Part shown: one piece after another, positions 32,808-43,889 of the stretch
How the letters are laid out: each line of letters opens with the position of its first letter
Position numbering within the stretch: position 1 is the stretch's first letter
Assembly (NCBI GenBank): GCA_949987705.1
Contig: OX465281.1
Location: 27,140,942 to 27,204,941, forward strand
Direction of reading: 5' to 3'
DNA from: Thereva unica
Taxonomy: Eukaryota > Arthropoda > Insecta > Diptera > Therevidae
DNA length: 64,000 bases
The notes under the pieces: model-generated
The model's input: only the letters and a program-made list of their open reading frames with translations
Told to the model about the DNA's origin: nothing
Database searches by the model: none
Program-made: the position numbers and the translations under genes

Positions 32808-33825
32808 TTTCCACGTTAGGTTGCAGGTAGTGCATCAAATCCTGCCTGATCAATTGGAAGGGGGACAAGTACGTATTTTCATCCACGGGCTGAGAGTGAG
32901 CGAGGCCTTTAATCATTTCATTCAGGTGATCATTAATCTTGGGAATTCTTTTTAACATTGATTCTGTGAGGTAAAGCATGATTGGGGTGATCTTAGTCTT
33001 TCATATAGTACCTGGTTCGAGAACATTTATTTGTTTCTTTAATGTGGAGAGTGCAGTGCAGTGCCTTAACATTTTACGTTCCAAGACCTGTATTTCCAGC
33101 AGCTTCCTGTAAGTACACCATATTTGGAAGGCAGAGGCATATATGGGTTTCAGCATTGTTTTATACAGAAGAAGTTTTGTGCTGCTGTAGAGATTTATCA
33201 AATTGGTCAGCAGTATCAGTGCCGCCGCCGCAGTTTTGACCTTTTTGTTTTTCAGTCTAACATGAGGGTTCCATTTCCATCTATGGTGAAGCATCACTCC
33301 CAGGTAGGTGATCCTGTCATCTATCATTTCATGTGGAAAGTCATGCACAAAAATGTTGAACAGCTTCGGACCTAGGATGGATCCTTGCGGAACTCCAGAA
33401 TTGATCGAAAATTCGGTTGACATTGACTCGCCCAGCTGGATAAAAGCTGACCTGTTCGATAGGAAGCTATGTATTATCCTTGTAATGCAAAAGGAGCACT
33501 GAAAATTATTCATCTTGAAGGTAAGGCCTTTGTGCCAAACACTATCAAACGCCTTCTTAAAGTCAAGTGCACACCTATCCGTGCACTTCTTTGCTCTTAG
33601 GTTCTTAATGACGTTCTTCTGGAGAAGAAGCCCATGTTCCGTAGAATGCTGTTTTTCAAACCCGAATTGGAATTTATCATTCGTTGGTCAAACAGCAGTC
33701 CTCTAAATTTATAAAATTCGAGAGCAAGGAGATAGGCCTCAAGTCCCCCGGGGTTCTCGTTTTGGCAGCCTTTGGGATGGGTCTTCGTCACCTTCCAGGC
33801 CTCAGGAAAGTAGCCGTTCCCAATA
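32808..33825 (-). pseudogene. Jockey-type RT with internal deletion
   Basis: On the - strand: CIGNGYFPEAWKVTKTHP (33830-33770), LFDQRMINSNSGL, then ALDFKKAFDSVWHKGLTFK (about 33510-33575), SINSGVPQGSILGPKLFN. The frame jumps from HDFPHEMIDD straight to RITYLGVMLHHRWKWNPH, so the catalytic FADD box and its surroundings are deleted. The C-terminus IYASAFQIWCTY...VLERKMLRHC is followed by a single in-frame TGA at about 33001-33003. The same frame then runs on to ITPIMLYLTESMLKR near 32950. Confidence 0.8.
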
Positions 33826-34143
33826 CAAGCTTTGTCCCAGAACTCGAATGTGGAATCAAGCGGGAGCAAGAACTCACCCGAACTTGCCCAATTTGTGTTT
33901 CTTTACTTTCTCATGCAAGAAAAGGCGGGGAAATTTTTGTCGTAGGTTTTCGGTCCTGTGATTTCTTGCCAGTTGTCAATTGATATTTTGTTGTATGTAT
34001 TTGTAGCTCAAAAAGCGGCATAAATCTTTTTCTTGATTTGCAAGTAATTGTCCAAAAAGCGTTTGTTTACTTTCCGGATTTCTGACAAAATTATCCCCAC
34101 CATTCAAGTAAGTTTTTGTCCAAAAGCACTAGAACAAACCTAC
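33826..34143. mobile_element. MITE family C, copy 1
   Basis: Starts AGCTTTGTCCCAGAACTCG next to the broken end of the Jockey RT and ends with the inverse of AGGTTTGTTCTAGTGC. Interior blocks (CAATTTGTGTTTCTTTAC, GACAAAATTATCCCCACC) match copy 2 at 49869-50242. Both copies are flanked by ACA on each side, a possible 3-bp duplication. Confidence 0.75.
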
Positions 34144-34149
34144 AGTTGT

Positions 34150-35498
34150 TAATGATTTTGAAGAGATAACTGGATACTGTGTCGCCTCATTTCTTTATCA
34201 GAAAATTGGACATCCGATCCGTTCCCGCCGAGCCCCATCAATGATCCACTCAACTTCAGACGGTGTGGTAAAGAACTCTCCTCTATCCCAAGTTCTATCC
34301 GCACGATTGTTTTTACAAAATAAAAATCACAAAATTTCTTATAACGGTTTTCCAATTCACCTCAACATTAAATTCACCTAAAACACATCTCAATTTCACA
34401 ATCAGATGTCTCTTCGCCCGACCAACTCTAGTTAAAATACTTCCCACACGGTCCACTGGCGCTAAAACCCAATCTCCACGGCGCATACTCACCAAAAAAA
34501 GGGCATTAACGAACCACCCGTGTAAAACACACTCAACGACCCCAACATTCCTGCAAAATTTCCAAAACAAACCCGCCACTGTATGCGTAAAATCCCTATC
34601 GCGACATGCCACCTTTAACATGGTATGCATCCACACATCGCCTATATACACCTACACACCGTGGTGAAAGTTGAATAGAAGAAAATTTTTCGAGGGGACT
34701 CGCCTCTTTGCGAGTTTCTTGTCCGGAATCCGTCTTCAAAACGCGTTCCACCATCGGCGGCGGACATTCTCTCTCATCTGTCGGTAACTGAACACTTTTC
34801 ACACTTAAAAAACGCGATCAAACTCAGGTAAATCCGCATCCGAATGCGAGCTTCCGGTGTGAAAAAACTGATAAAAGCTGATAAGGGAGTGTGATAGGCG
34901 CCCTAAGAAAAAATCCGCGCAAATTTTTTTCTCTAAAATATCGCGGAAGTGCCAGAGGATTTCCCTTTTTCGCCCTGAGTGTTCTGTAGAGTGCTCTGTG
35001 TTTTTTTTTTCGAGTATATGGTGTGTGTGGTGTGTGAATCTCTCTCTCAAATATGTCAAAAATGACAGATGGCGCTTGACGTTGGCTGTCACGACACAAA
35101 ATCAAAGAAATTTCATGTTTCATTTTTTGGGTTAATTTTTAAGTAAAAAAATGTTGAAATTAAATTGAAAATTAATAAAAAAAATGCCGCAGTGTTTTGT
35201 GGCGAATTAGTTGCAAAGTGTTTGCCCCCACGGGCGCGCACAAAGGGTACACACAAAAATATATATAAATGTCGCGGTGGTGAATTCGGGAAGAAAAATG
35301 ATGTGAAAATTTTGTAAATTTCGGGGTTGATTTGAAAATAATAAAGAAGGGAAGAAAGAAACGACCGCCGGGGCTGGAAGGAAGTCTTTATTTTGTTATT
35401 ATTTTTGTTGTTAAAGTGCTGAAAGTTAAAACCGAAATATTCCACAGTGGCGCCGGCTAAATGAATTAGTGTAATCCGCGCGACGAGAGTTCTATAAA
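34150..35498 (+). promoter_or_regulatory. Upstream region and 5' leader of the ttv homologue
   Basis: This stretch precedes the ttv start codon. The last 450 bp are free of recognisable transposons and contain short upstream ATGs, including the two-codon ATGAATTAG at 35461. AAAATGC gives a fair insect start context. A TATATATAAAT stretch at about 35257-35267 could be a TATA-like element but may be chance. A CTCF-like AGATGGCGC occurs at 35067-35075. The transcription start cannot be fixed from sequence alone. Confidence 0.5.
35067..35075 (+). promoter_or_regulatory. CTCF-like motif AGATGGCGC upstream of ttv
   Basis: ACAGATGGCGCTTG fits the core preference of insect and vertebrate CTCF (AGRKGGCGC). 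It lies 423 bp upstream of the ttv ATG. Binding is inferred from the motif alone. Confidence 0.4.
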
Positions 35499-36310
35499 AT
35501 GCAGGCTAAGAAGCGCTATATTCTAGTGTTTGTGTCATGTGCATTTCTCGCGTACTGTTACTTTGGTGGTTACCGCCTGAAAGGCGCCCCAAAGCCGGCT
35601 GTACGCAGCCCCAAAGAATTACCAACGTTCCTCGATATTAAGGCAAGTCGTCGCGACAACAACTTACTGCAATTGCCAGAAACTTATGCTGAGAATTCTG
35701 GTAGTGGAGTCGGCGGCGGTGGTGGTGCTGGTGGTGCTATCCGCAGCAGCACCAGCAGCAACAAATTCAAGCCATGCCGTATGGAAACTTGCTTCGATTA
35801 TACAAAATGCTTTGATCAATTTCTAGTTTATGTCTATCCACCTGAACCGGTTAATTCGCTGGGTGCTGCCCCACCGATCAGCTCTAATTATCAGCAAATA
35901 ATAACAGCAATACGCGAGAGTCGATACTATACACCAGATCCGGAGAAGGCTTGTCTATACATTTTAGGTATTGATACACTGGACAGAGATTCACTGTCGG
36001 AGGATTACGTTAGGAATGTGCCATCACGACTAGCTAGACTGCCGTACTGGAATAATGGCAGGAATCATCTTATATTTAATTTATACTCAGGTACTTGGCC
36101 GGATTATGTTGAGAATGCTCTGGGATTTGATCCTGGTGAGGCGATATTGGCCAAGGCTAGCATGAGCATTCAGCAGATGCGACCGGGGTTCGATGTTAGC
36201 ATTCCGCTATTTCATAAGCATTTTCCGCTAAGGGCAGGCAATACAGGATTTGTCCAGAGCAACAATTTTCCAACTAATAAGAAGTTTCTGCTGGCATTCA
36301 AAGGAAAACG
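35499..36310 (+). CDS. ttv: Exostosin-1 / tout-velu homologue, first coding exon (partial gene)
   Basis: Heparan sulfate co-polymerase subunit. In the Golgi, EXT family enzymes add alternating GlcA and GlcNAc to heparan chains; in flies ttv is needed for Hedgehog spread. The exon encodes 270 full codons plus two bases. It begins MQAKKRYILVFVSCAF, the conserved EXT1 start, with a type II membrane anchor at about residues 8-24 after the basic KKRY. A stem region follows with a Gly-rich insertion (about 68-80). The exostosin domain starts at KPCRMETCFDYTKC (about 91-104). It continues with FLVYVYPPEP, ACLYILGIDTLDRDSLS, WNNGRNHLIFNLYSGTWPDY, AILAKASMS and FDVSIPLF, ending FLLAFKGKR. The last arginine codon is split by the GTGAGT donor at 36311. 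The C-terminal glycosyltransferase domain lies on later exons outside the window. No stops or frameshifts. Confidence 0.96.
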
Positions 36311-36319
36311 GTGAGTATT

Positions 36320-37870
36320 ACACCAATCTCTCTATATAGTCTTACTACATACCATCTTCATGTTCTTAGGGGCTGCTTTGGGAACATCTAAAATGCAGAT
36401 TCCTTACCTTATCCTTACACTTACCTTATCGCATTGTGTGCGAGAGTGTGTCCCTGCCTGGCCCCCGGCTCTGCCATTCCAGCCTGGGGCGGGGGGGATT
36501 GAATTTTTCATGTGAAGTCTTATGTCGGGTAATTAATGAACGCCGACTCTTCTTCAATATTAATTTCATCTAGGGGTGTGTGATTTCGTGGCTTTCGTGC
36601 CTTGAATAATTGAAGCCAAAAACATGCCATTGACGAAAATCCAACTTCTTCTTGTCCTCCTCCATGCGTTTCTTCTGTGTTTTCTCTACAATACAACCAC
36701 CACCAACCACCAGCCAGTAACAAAAAAAATCCTCCAGAGAACGGGCAACTGAGGGCCCCCCCTGTGTTCGGGGGTGCTCTTCGGTAGACTGTGTTGTTCT
36801 AGGGACTCTGTGTATTATGCCGTGTTCCTTTTCACTATGCTAAAGGTAAAATTGCTTGAAACATGGAAATTTCTTCTTATACGCGCGCGGCATTCACCTC
36901 TCATGTGCTCCTTATCGATTTGCCACAACCCATAGAGAAAGAACACGAAATCGCGCTTGAATTTTGTGTTGCGACAGCACAAGGAGCACCCCCTGTCCCC
37001 AGGAAAAAATCCCCCAATTTCAATCCAATCCAAGATTTCTTCAAGGAGACTTACTTAAGACGCATTACGACTATTCTCCATAATTTTGGGGTCAACATTT
37101 TGAACGTCTTGAAACCCCCCGACATCATCACCTTTAATATACTCAATTCCTCCATCAGTCTTTAAAGACTTCCGAGGTTTTTGTGTCGGTTTTAATTAGT
37201 TTTGGAATATTTTTTTTTTTCGTTTTTTTATTATGATAATAATTTATTCATTAGCACGAAAGATGTTCTCCAGGTGAAGACACATGTGGGGAAAACTGTT
37301 AAATATTTTATTTTTATAACGGCTGCCGTAATTTTCAACGGGGAAAAGTTTTGATTGTTAATATTTTATATCTAAAGCGGTTGGAAAAGGGGTTAGTGGC
37401 GGCACTTTAAGCGAGGGAGGAGGAAGCTTAACAATCAGGTTAAGGTATTTTTGGAGTTATTTGTTTTTTTGATATTAATTTCTCAATTTTATACTTTTTA
37501 TGAAGAATGGGGGAGGTTAATAATTTTATGGATAATTGTAAGGTCCAAGGCCTAGTACTGTGTTACCGTCTATTATTTTGTAAGCTATAAAAAAGGAAAC
37601 AGTTGAATAACTTGGAAAAACGTGGAATAAAATAACCAGAGATAATCTATGATATTCTGTCAATAGAAGGACATTTGACTTTAGTCAATCGTCTTTAATT
37701 TGGACTATTATATTCATGGGGTTGCGGAGGCATGGAAAAGAGGAAATATTGAGGTGTTCCTTGACATTGTTTGTAATCAATCACTTACTGAAAAACCTGA
37801 AAAATCAGGGCATTTTCATTCAAATCTTGGAATTTTTTCATTAATAATCAAATCTCTACAGTAGGATTTA
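36320..37870. other. Intron sequence; no gene or repeat recognised
   Basis: Includes poly-T and G-rich runs (around 36490 and 37207). Small open frames have no family signal. Confidence 0.4.
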
Positions 37871-37877
37871 TCTGAAC

Positions 37878-38125
37878 TGAACTTTAAATTAACCTCAGTT
37901 CGCATACAATTTCCACATATTTAACTGAGGATAAAACGAACCAACTGGACTCGTACTGAAGTTGAATGTAAAATCTCGCTTGAAAGAGAGTAATTAACTG
38001 AAATAGTGGAATGCCATTCCAGTGGAATTTTGCATTTCTTATTTCTAGCGAAGAAGCAACAACAGCTTTAGCCGGTGAAGCCACTTATGTGGATTGAACT
38101 GAGGTCGGTTAAACCAGCGCATTAG
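37878..38125. mobile_element. Candidate MITE with imperfect inverted ends
   Basis: TTAACCTCAGTTCGCATACA on the left resembles the right end read in reverse, TTTAACCGACCTCAGTTCAA. Each is followed inward by TCCACATA. No duplication was found. Confidence 0.4.
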
Positions 38126-38129
38126 TAAA

Positions 38130-40320
38130 CTTTTTCCTCTTGGCCTTTTCCAAAAATTTTATTTCTGAAATACTAGGCTAAATTTACAGACTTACAATTT
38201 ACAGAACAATTCGTGTTAACTCTGCAAAACCTTCACATAGACGTGGATTTATAATTATGCAACAGTACAAAAATTTAAATTCTCAGAAAACGTTAAGGTT
38301 TTTGCCGCTATTAGATGCTCATCTTTACATACGTTCTTTTTTTGGTAACTGAGAAATTTTCATAAAAAAAAGGTTCTCAGAATTCCATCCAGACATAGCA
38401 AATATCTCCATTTGTTGAGTGGATTTATAAATTTGCAACACAGTGTATTGTAGTTGCTTTTGATGAATCACTTATCAAGGCAGCCCAAAATGGACAAATT
38501 GCCGTTTCTGGAATTGTAAAAATAATCAAGTCTCTACGACATATTATGGATAATCATTTCTGGGCCATGTGATTCCAGCTGACTTGATAAGATCCGTTTT
38601 CAAAAGGTCTTGCCCTTACAAATCCTACTGCAAATTTCAATGGACGTACCAAATTTAAACAAGAAATAAAATCCGAACATCAAAAAATAATGCGAATGGA
38701 CCAGCCCTACTTATTTTGGGAAGTTGGGGTTTATCTACCAGTTCATAACTCATATGCCATGAAAAACTTGAATTTTTCCAGACTATTCATTCGGAAGTCG
38801 AACCATTTTACTAATATACCAATTAACAAGAGAAATTTTTTTTTATGTGGCATGGTCAAGCTCAGGAATCACCCCTTGTACCACTAGACCGTCATGTTAA
38901 ACTCTTGGTGCAATGTCTACTAGTAAGCTTGACCTGAAAATAGAAAAAGAATAGGAAAGGTTAAGAGTAGTCTGGTGGATGCATAAGGAGTAGGCAGTGA
39001 GCCTCGCGTTTGCTCTACTGGGTGTTATAAGAGTGCATCTATTTTTTTAACAACTGGGTGAGTCACAACCGTCAGGGCTAGCGAGAGACAGTCTTGTTGG
39101 AGTGTTATGCCTCCTGAAACACGTGAATCCCACTAACCAGCCTACAAAGGCTGTGACGCCAACAGTACCAGACTACCAGGTGAACAAGGAGGTGCACCGA
39201 CCGCTAAATGAAGACCCCACCTAAGCGGAAATTTGGTACCCTATTATTAACCAGCTAAGCCGGCAGGATGCCTTATTAGGGCTACCTAAGTAGCTTTCTT
39301 GCTTCGACTCTGGTATCATCTAAGCTTTGACTCCAACGAATAAGTCACGATTTTTTTGTACAGAACGATTGGCTCTCGAGCTCTCAAACAAATAAAGATA
39401 AAAGCAGGTCGATTTTTGGCTCGACATTATTACAAAAACAATAGAATATGGAGAGCTTCGCTCTTTCCTGAAAATGGTTTCGATTCTTTCACATGGAAAC
39501 GCTTTATCTGAGGGAGAACTGTTAATTGACAACAGAAAAGCGTAAAGATTCAGAGAATTCAAGGACCTAAATACATCTTCTCCATCCAACAATATGCTTT
39601 TCGTAGCCTCAGCGCCATCTAGAGCCTACCTGGTAGGTACCTATTGCCTGATGTATAGAGCAGGTGGAAAGTAGTGCGGCAACGAATGCAGTGCAATGCC
39701 CGAGTTTTCTCAGCCCTATACTTATTTCGAAAACTATTGGATCTACGCAAATTTTGTGTAGGACCTTTTTATGCAGATTTATTTCACGATCAAATTGTAT
39801 AGTTACTTACTAACCAAAATTAACGTAAAACTGGTTGCTTGCGAGATATTTGAGGGGATTGATTTTCGGATTTGTGTCAGCCTGGGTGAACCCTAAATTT
39901 CATTAAACCTACATTTATTTTTAAAAAAGATTGCTCAAAAGTCTGCAATATTCTGTCACCAATTTAAAAGGATTGAAAACAAAATCGATTGTCCTGAATT
40001 AAAACTTAATTCACTCTGCCTGATTTTTTGCAGGGCAAACTCTTTAAAATAATGGCCAATGCTCATTTAAACCAATTATTCGACAGTCGTCAAAAAAGCA
40101 CTTTGTCTAGCTTCAAAACGCCAACTTTCCGATAAATGTCTGTGTTTTTTCGAGAATTATAATTCTGTTTTACAGGCGCCGCAGCATTTTTCACTTCAAG
40201 CTCTAATCTTGATCAGGCCCAAAGAAAAATAATAATCAATGTGGGAAAATGGAAACGCCGTTCGCAGCGAACTCTTAAGTTTTTTGATTTTATTAGTAAA
40301 AGTTTCTAGGTTGCGCAACT
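38130..40320. other. Intron sequence; no gene recognised
   Basis: AT-rich. The phrase GTGGATTTATAA-TTGCAACA occurs twice (about 38243 and 38421), a minor internal similarity. An AGATGGCGC motif (reverse) lies at 39612-39620. Confidence 0.4.
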
Positions 40321-40329
40321 AATCTACCT

Positions 40330-40620
40330 GTCCGTTGCTCCTCTGCAGCAGGCAAGCAACCATTCAATTATGAAAAGGCCAGTTGATCAGATGACTGCTC
40401 TCAACTCTACTGTGGACTAGGCGATTTAATGAACGGTACGAATTGAATAATAGGAAAGGTGTTGTCCTTCATGTGCATATTGCCATATAGAGCCGTTAAA
40501 GAAGTTGTCCTTCATCACTACAAAGCCTGACCGTACTTCTTGATGACCCGCCAAAAAGGAGAGTTTGGTTGGAAAGTTTTGATTCCTTCACCGTATGGTC
40601 AGCCAGGACCATCTTCTAAA
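40330..40620 (+). pseudogene. Mariner transposase fragment
   Basis: Shifting frames give RFNERYELNNRKGVVL, then, after a small LINE insertion, VLHHYKA-PYFLMTR-Q and KGEFGWKVLIPSPYG. The order (Q/R)-L--RKGVV-HHDNA-PH---MTRQK--EFGW-VL--P-YSPD is that of the mariner catalytic domain around its second aspartate. Heavily degenerate. Confidence 0.75.
40473..40504 (+). mobile_element. 32-bp LINE 3'-end scrap with 11-bp target duplication
   Basis: TTGTCCTTCAT at 40462-40472 and 40505-40515 flanks a 32-bp insertion that ends TAGAGCCGTTAAAGAAG, the 3' hallmark of the outer LINE family at 5258. The first ~13 bp are not LINE 3' sequence that I can match. An extremely 5'-truncated insertion inside mariner. 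Confidence 0.85.
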
Positions 40621-40689
40621 TGTGGATGTTCTCAATAATCTTAACCAACCAATAGTTATGTTCCTGTAGCATAGCCATGATCTGTTGTA

Positions 40690-41420
40690 GGCAAGACAGC
40701 TGACTCGGTCCACTTATGGCCGCCGGTCATATTTGCGCTGCCGTACGTAATAAGTTTCGCTGTAATTGTGTCTTGCCCAGACGCTTTTATGTATTACTTA
40801 AAATTTCTATCTCTCCAATTGTCGGCGTTTCCACTACAGCTTCAACTATCATAAAATCTCTTTCCGTTTCTTGGTTACTATCTTGTATACTTATTTGGTA
40901 TATTTAAAAGTTCCTCAAAGCGCTGTGCCCATCTTCGAAGAACTTCGTTTTCTTCCGCTAGTAGGGATTCATTTTTGTCCTTAAATATATTTAGTCTTGG
41001 TTGATATTCGCTAATTTCTATTTTGATTGGTTTGTATACTTCCTTGGAGTTATTATTTTTACATTCCCCTTGGATTTCTAAGATTCTTTTCTTTTCCTTT
41101 TACAGTTTTGTGGCTACAGGTTTTCTATGTTCATACGCTATTCGACCTTTTATTTATTTGCCTCTCGCTTCGTTCTTCACTTGTATGGCCAACCGGATGC
41201 CGTGTCAAACCAGTCTGCGTTTCTTCTAATGGTTTCTGTGACAATTGTTTCGCTTACTTACTGTTTGCATAATTCTGGTCTTTATCATGTTCCACTCCTC
41301 GTCTTTGTCCATGTTGTCGTTTTGGGTGTCTGTTCTTTCCAGTTTATTCGAAAGCGTCTGTTTGTACTGCAGTTCGCACATTTATTTCTATTAAACCTAT
41401 TTTCTACTACTTTCGGTTGC
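40690..41420 (-). pseudogene. LINE endonuclease-RT linker fragment
   Basis: On the - strand: KRLSNKLERTDTQNDNMDKD, AIQVKNEARGK-like text, then ESLLAEENEVLRRWAQR followed by FEELLNIPNKY (about 40910-40975). E--VL-RW--FEELLN is the usual segment just before the RT domain. Multiple stops. Confidence 0.65.
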
Positions 41421-41880
41421 CAAATTGTTTAATATGGTTGTGGTGTCTGTGGGCCAGCAAACAGATATCATCCGCGTAGTCGAGATCCTTAAGGCGATCT
41501 AGCAACTCCCATTGTATGCCACTTGTTCTACTATTTAGAGTTTAGTAGAGTAGAGCCGAAAGTAGGCATCCTTGTCGTACTCCTTAAAGCAAACTGGACG
41601 CCTATAAACGTTAGGGATGGTCAAAGGTTACGAAGCTCCCTATCTCTAAGGGGGTGTTTAGATCCAGCATTGAAATTCACTTCTTCTAAATCCAGCTTGG
41701 TATACTTAGTAATTGCTAGGTTCTAGTCTGGCAGTTTGCACGTTTGAATTTGTCTCCTTTCTTGTTTATTGGGCAGATAATGTTTTGCTCCCATTTTTCA
41801 GGAATTTTTTGTTCCTCTGCTGGAATGTTCCTGGGGTTTTATTGTTTTTAACTATATCGCTTGGCACTTTGTACTTATAC
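41420..41880 (-). pseudogene. LINE RT fragment (catalytic region)
   Basis: On the - strand: VKNNKTPGTF, IPEKWEQNIICPINKKGDKF, then a jump to GIQWELLDRLKDLDYADD with ICLLAHRH (about 41440-41515), the RT catalytic box. It lies 5' of the linker fragment at 40690-41420 on the same strand, the reverse of the normal protein order. Confidence 0.7.
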
Positions 41881-41889
41881 GGAATCTGT

Positions 41890-43130
41890 TGAAACGACTG
41901 AGCAACAATTTACATATTCAAATGTGAAATACAATTAAACACTTTCATAAAATGTAGCTACAAACTTAAACAAATGCCAATGAAAAAAAATCACCCCTCA
42001 GCATCACAGCAAACTTCCCCCAATTCCAGCATTACTACCCAAAATCCAGTATTTTATTAAACAAATTGAAAATGCTAAACTGCTCCAATTAATGACATAA
42101 TTAAAAGTATTTATTCCGCGCGTTGTTGTTTTTTTCAATTACGCCGCAGCACAGACGTAATTCACCATCACTTAACGCAGCCAGATAAAACCATGAAATT
42201 GTAATAACGCTGATCGCGAAATGAATGAGCGCCGCCGAAAAAATAAATGGATTTCATATCTGCATAATGGCCTCCCTTTGGTGGCTTTAAATTGAAAAGA
42301 CTAAATTAAAAAAAAATTGTTTGTGACGAACACGAATTGGTGAAATTTATGCCGGGGACAAAACAAGTGCCTCGAATAAATACATGAAAATTGTGGGTGA
42401 TTAAAAATTTTAACTTTAATAAAGCAGGTGCTAAAAATGTAGTTGGATTTTGCAAGGATCAATATTAAAATTAAAGCAGCAAAAGGGAGTATTATCCGTA
42501 AAATAACTGAATTAAGTGCTGTTCATTTAACAACTGTACTACTGAAGAACATTGGTTTGTGTATTATTACTTCATTTGATCTCCTTTATCGTTTTGGCAC
42601 GTTAATAACTATAGGTCATAGTTCAACGCTGGATAAACTTCACAACGTTTGTCAACAATTCCTCAGTGTATTTTTCTGGCCATTTTTAGCTAGGGAAATT
42701 CAATATTGATTAAGTAACTATCGAACAATAAATAAATAAAATGTTACAAAAAGTAATCTTCTGGTCCAACTACCAAAGTTCATAAATGAACTGTCTGGTA
42801 CTATGGGAACTTATTCGTTTTTTCAAAACACTCACTGGGAGTTGTGTTTTCTTAGTACGAACGCTAACTCTGTCGCTTTCGGTGTCATGTGTTTGTTCAT
42901 TCCTCAATCTCCAAATCTATTAAATCTAGGCCGAATAGATGAACGCAACTAAAACTAAAAAAAACTCCTTCAGAGCGTACAGACGTTCGTTAAATGAGTG
43001 ATTTCATTGCGATTATATTGGTTCAGAACCTCCTGTGAGCAAGTTAAACATCATTTGATAATTGATTCGAAAGTAACATTCTCAATACCACTGCAGCCAG
43101 TAAAAACTTCTGATCCTTCATAAGGTACAT
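41890..43130. other. Intron sequence; no gene recognised
   Basis: AT-rich non-coding DNA, no repeat ends identified. Confidence 0.4.
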
Positions 43131-43139
43131 CAAGAAGAA

Positions 43140-43300
43140 ATTTAGCTCTAGTTTGACCCACTGAATTGGGACGTCCTATCGCAACTACCGTATTCTCCAA
43201 ACATCTCGTCAGACTAACGCTTACTCCGATCAATGATCGATGGCACAGCCAAACTGCAATTTTGGAACAAGGTGCATTTAAAAACATAAACTAAAACTTG
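43140..43300 (+). pseudogene. Mariner transposase fragment (second subfamily)
   Basis: Matches, in opposite orientation, the fragment at 48000-48400: ACTGAATTGGGACGTCCTA and GCAATTTTGGAACAAGGTG are shared. The coding strand reads TNWDVLSQ-PYS and QTAILEQGAFKN-like text from the mariner C-terminal catalytic region. Confidence 0.65.
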
Positions 43301-43464
43301 AGGAACTAAAACTTGAGATTAAGCCAAACTTCGATCAAAAAGAAATTTAGCTCTTCAGCAACGCCATCTTTTCTTGGTTCGAACTGAAGATATGCAAGTT
43401 TCCCAGAGTCTGGATAATGTCAGGAGAAGTACGAATGCGAAAAAGGTTAAGATTTTCGCAAAGG

Positions 43465-43720
43465 GTTTCTTCTTCTTCTTCTTATTCTCCTTTAATCCCT
43501 CATGGGACATAGGGCGGAAACAGTAGCCCTTCATCGGGCTCTGTTTCGCGCGACAGCTCTCAGTTCTGACCAGGATCTCCCAGTTGTTACGGCTTCTTCT
43601 AGTATGGTTCTCCTCTAAGTTGTTCTAGGTCTTCCTACTCGACGGGATCCTTGCAGAGGGTTTGCCTAAGGTTATAGCAATTTCTTTAGAATCATAAGTT
43701 ATTTACTGACATGCCCAGTG
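43465..43720 (-). mobile_element. LINE 3' end with AAG tail
   Basis: On the - strand, NNWEILVRTESCR-like text leads to GGGCTACTGTTTCCGCCC, TCCCATGAGGGATTAAAGG and a (GAA)n tail at about 43487-43468. This 3' end differs from the 5258 family, so it is a second LINE family with a similar AAG tail. Confidence 0.55.
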
Positions 43721-43889
43721 GATTGGTTGACGCCTGAATCTTATTTAGGTATTGAAACGCCTAGGCTAGTCGGGAAGGGAACTGAGTCTCGCACATTCAA
43801 GAAATTAAACATAAATTCATTATTGATAATGACTTGTCATCCTTTCCCCCTGGTTTTAGACAGGCCGGATGTAGGGTGTTATAGCGAAC

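Noticed and set aside
35257..35267. TATA box for ttv
   Set aside because: TATATATAAAT in an AT-rich leader is expected by chance; no initiator at the right distance could be shown. Mentioned only as a possibility.
41023..41432. Hydrophobic + strand frames resembling a multi-pass membrane protein
   Set aside because: They are antisense to the degraded LINE linker on the - strand.
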